Source: an uncultured Streptococcus sp.
GTDB taxonomy: Bacteria; Bacillota; Bacilli; Lactobacillales; Streptococcaceae
DNA: 24,241 bases
Direction of reading: 5' to 3'
Assembly (NCBI GenBank): GCA_902480035.1
Contig: CABSRC010000012.1
Span: 1-24,241 of the forward strand
Part shown: positions 14,362-19,915 of the stretch, piece after piece
How the letters are laid out: each line of letters begins with the position of its first letter
Numbering within the stretch: the first letter of the stretch is position 1
Translations under genes and position numbers: made by a program
The notes under the pieces: generated by a model
Database searches by the model: none
What the model saw: only the letters and a program-made list of their open reading frames with translations
What the model was told of the DNA's origin: nothing

Positions 14362-15082
14362 GGTGAGCACCTCCAAACAAATCCGCCACAAAGTCGTTGG
14401 CCGGTTGGGCTAGAATGGTCTCAGAATCCGCCACCTGCACAATCTCTCCTTCCTGTAGCACCGCAATGCGATCACCTAATTTTAAGGCTTCATCGGTATC
14501 GTGTGTAACAAAGATAGTGGTCATGCCGAACTCCTTGTGCAAGTCTTTGGTAAGAGCCTGTAGCTGTTTGCGGGAAATGGCATCCAAGGCTGAAAAGGGC
14601 TCATCCATCAATAGAATCTTTGGCTCTGCAATGATGGCCCGCACAATGCCAATCCGTTGTTGCTCCCCACCAGACAGCTCATGGGGTTTGCGATCGGCGT
14701 AATCAGAAGCTGGAAGGCCTACTTTTTCTAAAAGTTCGACTGTTTTGGAAGCCACTCGCTCCTTGTCCCAGCCCTTCATCTCAGGAATGAGAGCGATATT
14801 TTCCGCAACTGTCAAATTAGGAAAGAGAGCAATGGCTTGAAGCACATAGCCAGTAGACAGACGTAATTCACGTTCATCATAGTCCTTGATGCGTTTTCCA
14901 TCCATATAGATATTGCCATCAGTTGGCTCCAAAAGACGGTTAATCATCTTGATCATGGTGGTCTTTCCAGATCCTGAAGGACCTACTAGCACCATAAATT
15001 CTCCATTTTCAATACGGAGATTGACATCTTTTAAAATGTCCTTATCCGTGTAGCGCAAGGCTACATGTTTATATTCAATCAT
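14354..15082 (-). CDS. proV: Glycine betaine/choline-type ABC transporter, ATPase
   Basis: A 242-residue ATPase partnering the ProWX fusion. Walker A is GPSGSGKTT (34-42), the signature LSGGEQQR (136-143), and Walker B ILLMDEP with D160; the family's STGYVLQAIALFPNL Q-loop is present. OpuAA, OpuCA and ProV of other bacteria carry about 100-150 extra C-terminal residues (often CBS domains) used in osmotic sensing. This protein ends soon after the ATPase core, so that sensor is absent. ATG 15080-15082 follows GAGGAA. A TTG at 15094 is less likely. It overlaps its neighbours by 8 nt on each side, so translation is coupled. Confidence 0.92.
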   Translation of the reverse strand: MIEYKHVALRYTDKDILKDVNLRIENGEFMVLVGPSGSGKTTMIKMINRLLEPTDGNIYMDGKRIKDYDERELRLSTGYVLQAIALFPNLTVAENIALIPEMKGWDKERVASKTVELLEKVGLPASDYADRKPHELSGGEQQRIGIVRAIIAEPKILLMDEPFSALDAISRKQLQALTKDLHKEFGMTTIFVTHDTDEALKLGDRIAVLQEGEIVQVADSETILAQPANDFVADLFGGAHHV

Positions 15083-15929
15083 ATTCTTCCTCAATAAGTT
15101 TTCTGTCTCTAAGAGTATCCAATAGGCTACTTGCCGGATGCCCTAGGACTTTTTCGATATCTGTTGAAACCCCAGCTTGTTCCCCAGCTTTAATCGCTGT
15201 ATAAGTGCTGACCCAGGCATCGTACTCCCAAGTTTGTGCTGGCCATTTTTTCCGTGACTCATAAGCTTCTTCTACTGTTTCATCCACATACGCGATGGCG
15301 TCACCAGTCTCTTTTGAGAGAAGCGCTACGATTTCTTCCATGGAAAGATCCTCTGGCCCTGTCAGATTCAAGGTTTGATTTTCCCACTCCTTAGGATTTA
15401 AAAGAATTTCTGCTGCAACCCTAGATGTGTCCTTACGGGCAACAGCTGACACAAGACCATTGCCTGCCGGACCACGAATCTCTCCATTTTCAAGCGCCAT
15501 ATCAATCAGGAAGTCCAAGTAAAAATTATCTCTCAAAAAAGTGTAGGTGAACCCTAACTCCTTGATATAGGCTTCCGTCTGGGCATGATCTCGAGACAAG
15601 GTGAAAGTTGCCTTCTCATCTGCCCCATAAAAGGAGGTATAGACGATATGCTCTACCCCTGCTAGCTTTGCAGCATCTAAAAAGTCCTTGTGTTCCTTGA
15701 CACGCTCTAGATTTTCCCGAGCAGAAACCATCAACAAGATATCGATCCCCTTTAAGGCCTCAACCACCTCTGGCGTATTGGCATACACTATTTTACGAAT
15801 TTCCGCAGACGCGTAGAGTTTTGCACGTTCTGGACTTCGTGCTAGATGGACGGAAGCGATTCCTTTCCCATCGACAAGATTAGCCACATAAGAACCTAAT
15901 TTCCCTGTTACCCCTGTAATACCAATCAT
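15075..15929 (-). CDS. NmrA/SDR-like NAD(P)H-dependent oxidoreductase (QorB-type)
   Basis: A 284-residue cytoplasmic protein with an N-terminal Rossmann fold: GITGVTGKLGSYV gives the GxxGxxG nucleotide site (6-12). It is followed by HLARSPERA, the segment likely to choose NADP, and HIVYTSFYGA. The layout matches the NmrA-like family that includes the quinone oxidoreductase QorB/YtfG. The substrate is unknown. The ATG at 15927-15929 follows AAAGGAAG, 18 nt after the MarR stop. It is encoded between a MarR regulator and a compatible-solute importer, and its stop overlaps the proV start by 8 nt. Regulation by the MarR protein in response to electrophiles or quinones is inferred. Confidence 0.82.
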   Translation of the reverse strand: MIGITGVTGKLGSYVANLVDGKGIASVHLARSPERAKLYASAEIRKIVYANTPEVVEALKGIDILLMVSARENLERVKEHKDFLDAAKLAGVEHIVYTSFYGADEKATFTLSRDHAQTEAYIKELGFTYTFLRDNFYLDFLIDMALENGEIRGPAGNGLVSAVARKDTSRVAAEILLNPKEWENQTLNLTGPEDLSMEEIVALLSKETGDAIAYVDETVEEAYESRKKWPAQTWEYDAWVSTYTAIKAGEQAGVSTDIEKVLGHPASSLLDTLRDRKLIEEEYD

Positions 15930-15947
15930 AACTGTTACTTCCTTTCC

Positions 15948-16397
15948 CTAGATGTCATTCTCTTTAGCTTTTAGATTTGAGATAATCCGCTCTTGATAGG
16001 CTTCAAATTCTCGGATTTCTTGATCCGAAAATCCTTGATAGAAAATCTCACCCAGTTCCTTACTAACACGATCCCCAATTTCCTTTTGTGCCCAACCGAG
16101 GCCTGTCAAAGAAATATATTTTTTCCTTTTATCCTGCGTACAAGGTTGAATCGTAACCAAGCCTTGTTCTTCCAATTTCTTAACCATGCTGGTCAATGTA
16201 TTATTGGCTAGACCGGTCGCAAGAGCGATATCGGTCGCAGTAGCGCACCCCAATTCTTGCTTCCACAAAATCGTTAAAATTTTCCCCTGTTCACTTCGGT
16301 ATTGGGCATCTGGTTCCTTGCTCAAGAGTTTTTGAAAGATACGCCCATTTAACAAGCGTATCTGTAAAGCTTGGTAGCCCCCTTGTATCTTGTCCAT
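15948..16397 (-). CDS. MarR-family transcriptional regulator
   Basis: A 149-residue winged-helix DNA-binding protein and the first gene of the operon. The winged helix spans about residues 40-105: TATDIALATGLANNTLTSMVKKLEEQGLV is the recognition helix region, and CTQDKRKKYISLT is the wing with its conserved D-x-R. Two cysteines (in ELGCATA and IQPCTQD) could sense thiol-reactive compounds; this is only a possibility. The ATG at 16395-16397 has a strong AAGGAG. The promoter ahead is flanked by inverted ATATCGAA repeats, a likely site for autorepression. It lies divergent from cbiM. Confidence 0.88.
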   Translation of the reverse strand: MDKIQGGYQALQIRLLNGRIFQKLLSKEPDAQYRSEQGKILTILWKQELGCATATDIALATGLANNTLTSMVKKLEEQGLVTIQPCTQDKRKKYISLTGLGWAQKEIGDRVSKELGEIFYQGFSDQEIREFEAYQERIISNLKAKENDI

Positions 16398-16417
16398 TTT
16401 GTCTCCTTTTTATTTCT

Positions 16418-16429
16418 ATATCGAAATAT
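16418..16429. promoter_or_regulatory. Candidate MarR operator, downstream half
   Basis: ATATCGAAATAT lies between the -10 and the ribosome site of the MarR gene. Its ATATCGAA recurs inverted at 16470-16477. Confidence 0.5.
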
Positions 16430-16436
16430 CACAGCT

Positions 16437-16465
16437 ATTGTATCACTGTTCGTTACATCTGTCAA
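16437..16465 (-). promoter_or_regulatory. Promoter of the MarR operon
   Basis: TTGACA (16460-16465), a 17-nt spacer and TACAAT (16437-16442) with a TGA extension lie on the minus strand. This is a strong promoter, bracketed by two inverted ATATCGAA sites. Confidence 0.75.
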
Positions 16466-16469
16466 CTGC

Positions 16470-16477
16470 TTCGATAT
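16470..16477. promoter_or_regulatory. Candidate MarR operator, upstream half
   Basis: TTCGATAT lies just upstream of the -35 element and is the inverted copy of the ATATCGAA at 16418-16425, centre to centre about 52 bp. Confidence 0.45.
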
Positions 16478-16600
16478 GGAACCAATAATTTTATCTAAAT
16501 TCACCTTAAAAAGCCTTTCTATCCCTTCAAACTAGTTTTTTCTCCCTCTTTCTAGCAAGTGTAACAAATGTTGGACTCGTTTTGCAACGACACCTGATTT

Positions 16601-16606
16601 TATAAT
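16601..16606 (+). promoter_or_regulatory. Probable -10 of the cbiMQO operon
   Basis: A perfect TATAAT lies 48 nt before the cbiM ATG. The -35 is poor (CGTTTT at 17 nt; TTGCAA is too close), so an activator may be needed. No cobalamin or NiCo riboswitch fits in the leader of about 40 nt. Confidence 0.5.
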
Positions 16607-16653
16607 GTGGTAATCTGTTAACGAAATTAAATCATACTAATGGAGAATTTGTT

Positions 16654-17637
16654 ATGCATATACCAGATAATTACCTTAGTCCTGCAAGTTGTGCAGTTTT
16701 AGCGGTTGCTGCTGCGCCTGTTATTGTCTTGTCCATCAAAAAAGTCAAGGTCCAATTAAAAGAAAATAAAGAGCTAGCGCCGATGCTTGGGATTGCTGCT
16801 TCTTTGTCCTTCTTATTGATGATGTTTAATGTTCCTGTTCCTGGTGGAACGACCGCTCACGCTGTCGGAGGGACCCTTCTTGCCATTCTCATAGGTCCCT
16901 ATGCGGCCTCTCTAGCGCTGACAGTCGCCTTACTCCTACAGGCCTTCTTATTTGGTGACGGAGGGATTCTCGCTCTTGGGGCCAATATTTTCAACATGGC
17001 TATTGTGATGCCTTTTGTTGGCTATGCTATTTATAACTTGTTCCGCAAGCACCATCAGGAAACGCTTGGCGTTATTATCGGTTCTTTTCTTTCGATCAAT
17101 GTTGCTGCCTTCTTAGCTGGTGTTGAATTGGGCTTGCAACCCCTCATCGCGTCAGAAGCTGGTCAGCCACTCTATAATCCTTATGGATTGAGTATCACGG
17201 TTCCTGCCATGTTGGGAGCTCACCTCCTTGTCGCAGGTTGGGTCGAAGCCTTCTTCACCCTTGTGATTTACCGTTTTGTAAAACAAGTTGCTCCTGCAGA
17301 GTTGTACACACCAAGTACAGTCAATACAACTTCATTTGTTAAAAAAATTCGCTGGGTACTCCTTGCTTTGATCGTCCTCAGCCCACTTGGACTCCTCGCA
17401 GATGGGACGGCTTTTGGTGAATGGTCTGCCGAAGAATTAGGTAGCCTGCTTCACGGTAAAGTCCCAACAGGGATCAAAAATGGATTCTCATTTGAAGCCT
17501 TGTTTAGTGATTACACCATTCCTGGAACGAAAATTGCGATCGGCTATATTCTATCAGCCATTACAGCTGTTCTCATTTTCTATATCATCAGTAAAATCAT
17601 TCGATCAATGAACGGAGAAAAGACTTCTCATGCGTAA
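16654..17637 (+). CDS. cbiM: ECF-type cobalt/nickel transporter substrate-specific component, CbiM with fused CbiN/PDGLE-like tail
   Basis: The 327-residue membrane component binds the metal ion. It starts MHIPDNYLSP, so His2 and the N-terminal amine are in place for metal binding, and H69 in GTTAHAVGG is the third usual ligand. Residues 1 to about 220 are the multi-helix CbiM/NikM core. The tail from about residue 230 has a helix (WVLLALIVLSPLGLLADGTAFGEW), an outside loop and a last helix, as in the fused NikMN/PDGLE form. Co versus Ni cannot be decided from the sequence. ATG 16654 follows GGAG. Its stop overlaps cbiQ by 8 nt. No urease or cobalamin genes are nearby. Confidence 0.9.
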   Translation: MHIPDNYLSPASCAVLAVAAAPVIVLSIKKVKVQLKENKELAPMLGIAASLSFLLMMFNVPVPGGTTAHAVGGTLLAILIGPYAASLALTVALLLQAFLFGDGGILALGANIFNMAIVMPFVGYAIYNLFRKHHQETLGVIIGSFLSINVAAFLAGVELGLQPLIASEAGQPLYNPYGLSITVPAMLGAHLLVAGWVEAFFTLVIYRFVKQVAPAELYTPSTVNTTSFVKKIRWVLLALIVLSPLGLLADGTAFGEWSAEELGSLLHGKVPTGIKNGFSFEALFSDYTIPGTKIAIGYILSAITAVLIFYIISKIIRSMNGEKTSHA

Positions 17638-18418
17638 ACTCCCTGACTGGCTTCATCAAGAGCAAGCGACTCTTGAAGCATCCAAAAGCCATCACTATTT
17701 ACAAATGAATCTTCAAACATTGCGCCACTTTCTTGGCAAAATGAAACAAACGACGCCCGCATTCAAGGCCAAAACTTCGTCTTGGATGCGGCTCGTTTCC
17801 TTTTTAATTCTAGCCATTCTCATTACGACTGCCCACCATCCCATCCAACTGTGGTTGATCGGTATCCTTTTGTTAATGCACATTGCCATGCTTCCTGGAG
17901 AGGTCCTACTCCACCTCTTTAAGGTCCTGTTCAAGGTGCTGTTGATTTCAACAATTGTGATATTGCCTAGCATCTTATTTCAAGGATTTCAAAATGGAGG
18001 ACTCTTTTTGCTACGCGCAGGGATCATTGTCCTCAATATTTCTCTCTTTTTAGCCACTACCACAAGCATCCAACTGGTTGAGGCCCTAAGGCAGCTACAT
18101 GTCCCCAAGACCTTTGTCCAGACCATTGATATTACGCTGAAATATAGTTATATTTTGGGAAAACACCTTCACCAACAAATTGAGTGCGTCCAACTCCGGA
18201 CAGTTGGTCAAAAAGTGAACCTCCATCTCTTTGGCTCTCTTCTGGGTCTCTTGTATCTATCAACGAAGAACCATACCAAAGAGGTCTACGAGGCCATGTT
18301 GCTGAGAGGCTACGGTATGGATACAAAGCGCAAAGAAGCCTTCCACTGGAAGAAGGAAGACGTCTTTTTCCTATTGGAATTGGCGGTTCTCACGACCTTC
18401 ACGACCTTACTTGGCTAG
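17630..18418 (+). CDS. cbiQ: ECF-type cobalt/nickel transporter transmembrane component (EcfT)
   Basis: A 262-residue membrane protein that couples CbiM to the ATPase. After a basic N-terminal 45 residues there are four to five hydrophobic helices. The two coupling motifs of EcfT proteins are present, as ALRQLHVP and AMLLRGYG near residues 150 and 225. It begins inside the end of cbiM (8-nt overlap), which shows translational coupling, and cbiO follows 12 nt later. The product is only useful with both neighbours. Confidence 0.88.
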   Translation: MRKLPDWLHQEQATLEASKSHHYLQMNLQTLRHFLGKMKQTTPAFKAKTSSWMRLVSFLILAILITTAHHPIQLWLIGILLLMHIAMLPGEVLLHLFKVLFKVLLISTIVILPSILFQGFQNGGLFLLRAGIIVLNISLFLATTTSIQLVEALRQLHVPKTFVQTIDITLKYSYILGKHLHQQIECVQLRTVGQKVNLHLFGSLLGLLYLSTKNHTKEVYEAMLLRGYGMDTKRKEAFHWKKEDVFFLLELAVLTTFTTLLG

Positions 18419-18430
18419 AAAGGAAGCCCT

Positions 18431-19156
18431 ATGATTACCATTCAGGATGGAAATTACCACTATACCGAAGAAACTGGTGTCCACGATATTCAACTCCAGA
18501 TTCAAAAAGGGGAAACCGTGGGCTTGATGGGCCCAAACGGAGCTGGAAAATCGACCCTCTTTAAAATTCTGGTTGGGCTCTTGCCCCTGTCTTCTGGTCA
18601 GTACCACTTCAAGGATTGGACCATTGACAAAGACTTCTTGAAAGATCCCCATCGTGCTGGGCAACTCTTCCAGCAGGTTGGACTCATTTTTCAAAACAGC
18701 GATACCCAATTGTTCAATACAAGCGTCTATGATGAACTGGCTTTTGGCCCACGTCAACTCGGCTTATCGGCAGTTGAAATCGAACAACGCGTCAATGATA
18801 CACTCACTCTTTTAGAGATTGAGCACCTGAGAGATCGTATTCCCTACCATCTTTCCGGAGGGGAAAAGAAGCTAGTCGCTATCGCTAGTGTCCTCACCAT
18901 GAATCCTAGTCTCTTGCTATTTGACGAGCCCTTTAACGGTCTCTCCCCCAAATACCAGAAGCTGATTGTCGCCTTGTTCCAAGAACTCAAAACAGCAGGA
19001 AAAACGATTGTTATTTCCTCCCACCATTTCGAGCAAATCGCTCCGATTGTGGAACGGGTTCTGCTCTTTTCTGAAGAGCACACCATTACAGGAAGCTACA
19101 ATCGAGCTGATTGGGAAAATCATCCAGATATTCAACAATCGTTTTCAACATGTTAA
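18431..19156 (+). CDS. cbiO: ECF-type cobalt/nickel transporter ATPase
   Basis: A 241-residue cytoplasmic ATPase. Walker A is GPNGAGKST (34-42), the Q-loop GLIFQNSDTQLF is typical of CbiO/EcfA proteins, the signature is LSGGEKKLVAIAS, and Walker B is LLLFDEPFNGL. One ATPase gene is present, so a homodimer is expected. The ATG at 18431 follows AAAGGAAG. It ends 2 nt before a strong terminator at 19158-19193. With cbiM and cbiQ it forms a complete group I ECF importer. Confidence 0.92.
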   Translation: MITIQDGNYHYTEETGVHDIQLQIQKGETVGLMGPNGAGKSTLFKILVGLLPLSSGQYHFKDWTIDKDFLKDPHRAGQLFQQVGLIFQNSDTQLFNTSVYDELAFGPRQLGLSAVEIEQRVNDTLTLLEIEHLRDRIPYHLSGGEKKLVAIASVLTMNPSLLLFDEPFNGLSPKYQKLIVALFQELKTAGKTIVISSHHFEQIAPIVERVLLFSEEHTITGSYNRADWENHPDIQQSFSTC

Positions 19157-19157
19157 A

Positions 19158-19193
19158 AAGCCTCGGTAGGGTTCTTCCTACCGAAGCTTTTTT
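19158..19193. terminator. Bidirectional terminator between cbiO and yjdF
   Basis: The stem AGCCTCGGTAGG / CCTACCGAAGCT (one mismatch) with loop GTTCTT is followed by TTTTTT on the plus strand. The minus strand also ends in TTTTT, so it serves the convergent yjdF gene too. Confidence 0.85.
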
Positions 19194-19210
19194 GATGAAA
19201 GAGATAAGGG

Positions 19211-19624
19211 TTAATGTCCTTTATGCTTCTCTCTTCGTTTTTGCTGTTTGCGTTCGAATTTCTCTTGTTTGAGCAATTGTTTTTGGACACTAGATTGATG
19301 TTTTGAAATCTTTTTCCTTTCCTCATACTGCAACTGCAATAGTTCTTTCGACTTAGAAGAAACTTTCTGCTTTACTTGTTTCTTCACAGCTCGCTGTAAT
19401 CGTTTAGGATTCTTGACTTTTACATGTTGCTTAACTGTAGCTTCTGGACTAAAAGATAATTGAGTAAACTGAGTCTGTAAGATCTCTAGAATTTCATCAT
19501 CTTTTGGCTCCTGACCAAATGTCACACGACAAACTTGATAAGTTTCTCGATACACTTGTTCGAACAAACCATGCCAAAATCCATCTTCAAAATAAACTGT
19601 CAATCCAATTGAAATTGTTTCCAC
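19211..19624 (-). CDS. yjdF: YjdF family protein (DUF2992)
   Basis: A 137-residue cytoplasmic protein of the YjdF family. The N-terminal part (ISIGLTVYFEDGFWHGLFEQ, YQVCRVTFGQEPKDDEI) is the conserved core. The C-terminal 60 residues are rich in Lys, Arg and Gln and likely form a charged helix (KISKHQSSVQKQLLKQEKFERK). The biochemical function is unknown, but the family is usually preceded by a riboswitch that binds azaaromatic compounds, and one is visible here. This points to a role in handling such toxic heterocycles. The start is GTG at 19622-19624 behind a very strong AAGGAGG. The minus-strand stop faces cbiO across a shared terminator. Confidence 0.87.
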   Translation of the reverse strand: METISIGLTVYFEDGFWHGLFEQVYRETYQVCRVTFGQEPKDDEILEILQTQFTQLSFSPEATVKQHVKVKNPKRLQRAVKKQVKQKVSSKSKELLQLQYEERKKISKHQSSVQKQLLKQEKFERKQQKRREKHKGH

Positions 19625-19631
19625 GACAGCA

Positions 19632-19735
19632 CCTCCTTAAATCTATCCCTAAGAATGGACAACCAAGGAGGAAGGTTACTGATAGGCTTGCCTACGTCTG
19701 GACTACCAACCAGAACTGTGTTTTTATCTTAGTTG
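19632..19735 (-). ncRNA. yjdF (azaaromatic) riboswitch
   Basis: The leader of yjdF folds into a closing helix CTAAGA/TCTTAG (19727-19732 with 19649-19654). Inside it are the hairpins TCTGG/CCAGA (19697-19714) and TAGGC-AA-GCCTA (19683-19694). This fits the known yjdF RNA motif in place and size. CCTCCTT at 19665-19671 is a perfect complement of the ribosome site AAGGAGG at 19632-19638, so control is probably on translation. Confidence 0.8.
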
Positions 19736-19740
19736 GAACT

Positions 19741-19746
19741 ATTATA
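19741..19746 (-). promoter_or_regulatory. Extended -10 promoter of the yjdF riboswitch transcript
   Basis: TGC followed by TATAAT on the minus strand is an extended -10. The -35 region is poor. Transcription would start near 19734, exactly at the riboswitch 5' end. Confidence 0.6.
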
Positions 19747-19756
19747 GCATATAGCA

Positions 19757-19795
19757 ATACAAAAATCCTCCAGAGCTTAGCTCTGAAGGACTTTT
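19757..19795 (-). terminator. leuS terminator
   Basis: TCCTTCAGAGC and GCTCTGGAGGA pair around TAA on the minus strand (one mismatch) and are followed by TTTTTG. It lies just after the duplicated leuS tail, and isolates yjdF from leuS. Confidence 0.75.
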
Positions 19796-19799
19796 AAAT

Positions 19800-19832
19800 T
19801 TATTTCGTTACGATATTTACAAGCTTGGTTGG
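19800..19832 (-). pseudogene. Second copy of the leuS 3' end (remnant)
   Basis: Exactly 84 nt downstream of the leuS stop, the minus strand reads PTKLVNIVTK-stop, nearly the same as the leuS end PNKLVNIVVK-stop but with different codons. It sits directly before the leuS terminator, where a leuS end is expected. It is most simply the old end of the gene, left behind when the leuS allele was replaced or when a small element was inserted. Confidence 0.65.
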
Positions 19833-19859
19833 CTCAAACAGTTTGGGAAACTGTTTGAG
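19833..19859. repeat. Perfect 12-bp inverted repeat, 3-nt loop
   Basis: CTCAAACAGTTT and AAACTGTTTGAG are separated by 3 nt and lie between the two leuS ends, flanked on both sides by GGTTGG. No T-run follows. It resembles small dispersed hairpin repeats of streptococci that contain CAACCTCAAA, but I cannot name a family. Confidence 0.6.
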
Positions 19860-19871
19860 GTTGGAAATCAG

Positions 19872-19915
19872 CAAATAAATTGGTTATTTTACAACAATAT
19901 TAACCAATTTATTTG
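19872..19915. repeat. Perfect 15-bp inverted repeat at the leuS stop codon
   Basis: CAAATAAATTGGTTA (19872-19886) and its complement (19901-19915) are separated by 14 nt. One arm is coding sequence for the leuS tail, and the other includes the stop codon and the first bases after it. This is an inverted duplication of the gene's end. Confidence 0.7.

Noticed and set aside
14362..14391. TTG start giving a longer ProWX
   Set aside because: ATG 14361 has GGAGGTG at good spacing. The extension would only overlap the end of proV.
16529..16538. AAACTAGTTT palindrome upstream of cbiM as an operator
   Set aside because: Only 10 bp in AT-rich sequence, about 60 bp upstream of the -10, and no second copy was found.
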